Shown here: one piece after another, positions 24,079-25,851 of the stretch
Position numbering within the stretch: the stretch's first letter is position 1
Layout of the letters: the number at the start of each line of letters is the position of its first letter
Origin: Bacillota bacterium
GTDB taxonomy: Bacteria > Bacillota > Clostridia > Acetivibrionales > DSM-1351
DNA: 25,851 nucleotides
Direction: 5' to 3'
Assembly: GCA_023431385.1 (NCBI GenBank)
Contig: JAEYWA010000258.1
Location: forward strand, 1-25,851
Program-made: the position numbers and the translations under genes
The notes under the pieces: generated by a model
What the model was told of the DNA's origin: nothing
The model's input: the letters and a program-made list of their open reading frames with translations, nothing else
Database searches by the model: none

Positions 24079-25599
24079 ATGGAAAAGAATTCAATTCTAA
24101 TAAGGAACGAAGTTGAAGCAAATAAATTTGCCTCTAAGGTCATGCTGGGTACCAATACCTTTGCAATAATAGTTTACATACTTAATGTTTTGGACATATT
24201 TGTTGTAGATGATACCCGAATGACTATAGCCATGTCTTTGGCAGTGGCGCTTCTTACTCTTCCGTTTATTGTTGTTCAGGGCTTTAAGAGGCAGGATACG
24301 TGGGTAAAGTATATGACGGTAACGGCAGCAATACTGATGGTAGGGGTATTGTCAACGTTGTTAAGCTATCATGTAGTAGTTTTGTACGCTTTTCCCTTTG
24401 CAATCGCAAGCCTGTTTTTCTCCAGAAGACTTAGCTGGTACACAGCAGTGACAGCAATTATTATTTTAAATATTTCACAGCTTCTGGTTATACCTTTGGG
24501 TGGGATACCCGATGACAATTTAAATGATATCTACAGCACTATTGTATATGGAATGGTTCCGAGAACCATACAGCTTATAATACTATCTGTTATATTTATC
24601 GTTTTATCAAAAAGGACACGCAATATGTTAAGTAACATAATGGGTGCTGAAGAACAGCAGGAAATGTTCAGCAAAATGCTTAAGGTTACAAAAAAATCTA
24701 CTGACGTATCAAACGTTCTTGCTCAATCAGTCAGTAACCTATCACTTATGACTGAAAATACAACCAAAGCAAATGAATCTATTGCCAATAAGACGTCAAG
24801 AATAGCCGAAGGCTCAAAACAGTCTATAATAAATATTGAGGAAACCACAGAAATTGTGGCAGATATGTCCACCAACATTGATAAAATAACACATGAAGGA
24901 ATGCAGCTCTCTGAGCTATCAGAGCAGATACGAGCATTATCCGAGAACAGCGTTGTTATTATGAAGTCGGCGGTAGACGAAATGAATGCAATTGCTGAGG
25001 CTACAAGGCAGAGCAAAGAGACTATTGCTAAACTGGAAAGTCGGTCAGGGGAGATTTCAAAATTTGTTGAAGTAATCACCCAAATATCATCCCAAACCAA
25101 CCTTCTGGCTCTGAATGCTTCCATAGAGTCAGCCAGAGCAGGGGAACAGGGTAAGGGTTTTGCAGTAGTGGCCCAGGAAATAAGAAATCTTGCTGAGGGT
25201 TCACAGAAAGCAGCAAAGGATATTGCGGCACTTATCAGAGAAATAATGGAAGACACCGAAGATGCTGTGAAAGCAATGGATACCGGATCTGAAATGGTTG
25301 ACAGGGGAATGGCTATAATTGAACAGGCTAGAACTTCCTTTACCCAGGTGGCCGATGCAAATAGTGAAATGAGAGAGAAGCTCGCTGTAGTAAGCGAGGA
25401 TACCAGAGAGGCAGCCATATGCAGTCACAAGGTAGTCGGTATGGTTGCATCGGTTAAGGAAATCAGCACCGGTACACTTAGAGATCTTGAGCAGATAGCA
25501 ATGGCAAGTGAGGAGCTGGTTGCCTCCATGGAGGAATTGGACTCATCTGTAGATAGCATTGAAAACATGTCAAAAGAACTGGTTGAGGTAGTTAATTAA
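24079..25599 (+). CDS. Methyl-accepting chemotaxis-like transducer with a polytopic membrane domain
   Basis: A 506-residue protein. Residues about 22-180 contain about six membrane helices (for example TFAIIVYILNVLDIFVV, AMSLAVALLTLPFIVV, YAFPFAIASLFF, AVTAIIILNISQLLVIPL, LIILSVIFIVLS) joined by very short loops. There is therefore no extracytoplasmic ligand domain and no clear HAMP domain. The rest is the cytoplasmic signalling coiled coil, with the CheA/CheW-contact hairpin VITQISSQTNLLALNASIESARAGEQGKGFAVVAQEIRNLA region at about 330-375. It probably senses something in or through the membrane and passes it to the chemotaxis kinase. Which signal is unknown. GGAG precedes ATG 24079. The gene follows sbcC by 54 bases but has an unrelated role. 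A strong terminator stands 87 bases after its stop. Confidence 0.92.
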   Translation: MEKNSILIRNEVEANKFASKVMLGTNTFAIIVYILNVLDIFVVDDTRMTIAMSLAVALLTLPFIVVQGFKRQDTWVKYMTVTAAILMVGVLSTLLSYHVVVLYAFPFAIASLFFSRRLSWYTAVTAIIILNISQLLVIPLGGIPDDNLNDIYSTIVYGMVPRTIQLIILSVIFIVLSKRTRNMLSNIMGAEEQQEMFSKMLKVTKKSTDVSNVLAQSVSNLSLMTENTTKANESIANKTSRIAEGSKQSIINIEETTEIVADMSTNIDKITHEGMQLSELSEQIRALSENSVVIMKSAVDEMNAIAEATRQSKETIAKLESRSGEISKFVEVITQISSQTNLLALNASIESARAGEQGKGFAVVAQEIRNLAEGSQKAAKDIAALIREIMEDTEDAVKAMDTGSEMVDRGMAIIEQARTSFTQVADANSEMREKLAVVSEDTREAAICSHKVVGMVASVKEISTGTLRDLEQIAMASEELVASMEELDSSVDSIENMSKELVEVVN

Positions 25600-25606
25600 C
25601 ATGAAT

Positions 25607-25668
25607 TTTAAATAGTGATAGATAAGATTTAAATAGTTATAATTAAAATAGCATAGGTTTAAAATAGT
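25607..25668. repeat. Three degenerate TTTAAATAGT repeats
   Basis: TTTAAATAGT is found at 25607-25616 and 25628-25637, and TTTAAAATAGT at 25658-25668, in AT-rich DNA between the chemoreceptor gene and its terminator. Spacing is irregular (21 and 30 bases). It may be slippage-derived low-complexity DNA, with no function that I can see. Confidence 0.3.
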
Positions 25669-25686
25669 ATGATTAGTTTTAATGTC

Positions 25687-25723
25687 AAATAAGGCCGTCA
25701 CTTCCCTGGTGACGGCCTTATTT
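25687..25723 (+). terminator. Strong intrinsic terminator of the chemoreceptor gene
   Basis: AAATAAGGCCGTCAC (25687-25701) and GTGACGGCCTTATTT (25709-25723) form a perfect 15-bp stem with a 7-base loop and end in TTATTT. The group II intron begins four bases behind it. Confidence 0.9.
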
Positions 25724-25727
25724 AGCT

Positions 25728-25851
25728 GTGCGCCCAGCATGGGCGCTTTCTCGTCGGTGAAAGTCCGATACGGGGGTTGATAGTGCCAACCGTTAGCCAA
25801 GAGCAAGGGTGTCCTCGGTGACGAGGAATCTGAAGGAAGCTGGAGGCAAAG
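25728..25851 (+). mobile_element. Group II intron, class C, 5' end (runs off the window)
   Basis: The sequence begins with GTGCG at 25728, the group II 5' consensus, and forms the short first hairpin GCGCCC / GGGCGC (25730-25735 and 25741-25746). It then carries AGCAAGGGTGTCC and GGAATCTGAAGGAAGC, which align with the 5' domain I of the Oceanobacillus iheyensis class C intron as I remember it. Insertion directly after a rho-independent terminator, on the terminator's strand, is the known target habit of class C introns. Only 124 bases are inside the window, so the reverse transcriptase gene and domains II-VI cannot be examined. It is either a full intron with a maturase or a fragment. Confidence 0.9.

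Noticed and set aside
24723..25418. A 231-codon open frame on the minus strand inside the chemoreceptor gene
   Set aside because: It is antisense to the conserved signalling domain, is composed mostly of Ser, Ala and Ile as expected of a mirror frame, and has no ribosome site or family resemblance.
25607..25668. CRISPR-like or tandem repeat array
   Set aside because: There are only three short, inexact copies with irregular spacing and no cas genes, so it is low-complexity AT DNA.

Overview
The window looks like chromosome from a low-GC, Gram-positive, anaerobic plant-biomass degrader, most likely a clostridium of the Ruminiclostridium / Clostridium cellulolyticum type. That assignment is an inference. 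It rests on AT-rich intergenic DNA, strong GGAGG ribosome binding sites with frequent TTG/GTG starts, a GH51 arabinofuranosidase whose catalytic glutamates fall at the same residue numbers as the C. thermocellum enzyme, glucuronate isomerase, a LacI-controlled alpha-glucan module, and a class C group II intron. No phage, plasmid or CRISPR features were seen.

Layout. 1-1849 (minus): two permeases of an oligopeptide-type ABC importer (dppB-like, then a dppC-like gene cut by the window edge), followed by a 767-bp AT-rich upstream region. 2544-7738 (plus): a LacI-family regulator, then a GH13 enzyme closely resembling Thermotoga maltosyltransferase, then a short-type alpha-glucan phosphorylase. 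The same 13-bp operator-like sequence lies before the regulator and before the enzyme pair. Two tandem hairpin terminators close this block. 7999-9948 (plus): a membrane HD-GYP protein with a PilJ-like sensor and a GAF domain. 10010-12702 (minus): glucuronate isomerase, a frameshifted and internally deleted cysteine hydrolase, and a GNAT acetyltransferase whose stop overlaps the dead gene's start. 13144-14169 (plus): a BtrH-like protein of unknown role, possibly of foreign composition. 14256-14332 (minus): tRNA-Arg(ACG) with its own terminator. 14440-17084: an ArsR-family regulator divergent from the GH51 gene abfA, with a near-palindrome over the abfA -10 box. 17282-24024 (plus): a DUF116 protein, a lipid kinase of the diacylglycerol kinase family, and SbcD and SbcC. 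24079-25599 (plus): a chemoreceptor-like protein with a polytopic membrane domain, then a terminator, then the 5' end of a class C group II intron that runs off the right edge.

How the genes work together. The maltosyltransferase and phosphorylase form a cytoplasmic route for maltodextrin or glycogen: the transferase would shuffle maltosyl units so that short chains regain a length the phosphorylase can use, giving glucose-1-phosphate. The isomerase and arabinofuranosidase handle uronic acid and arabinose from hemicellulose or pectin, and the ArsR protein is the obvious candidate regulator of the latter. SbcCD is a DNA-end-processing nuclease complex. The most distinctive items are the LacI operator pair with its unusual inverted-repeat frame, the ArsR/abfA switch with a large unassigned sensor-like domain, and the intron sitting directly behind a terminator.
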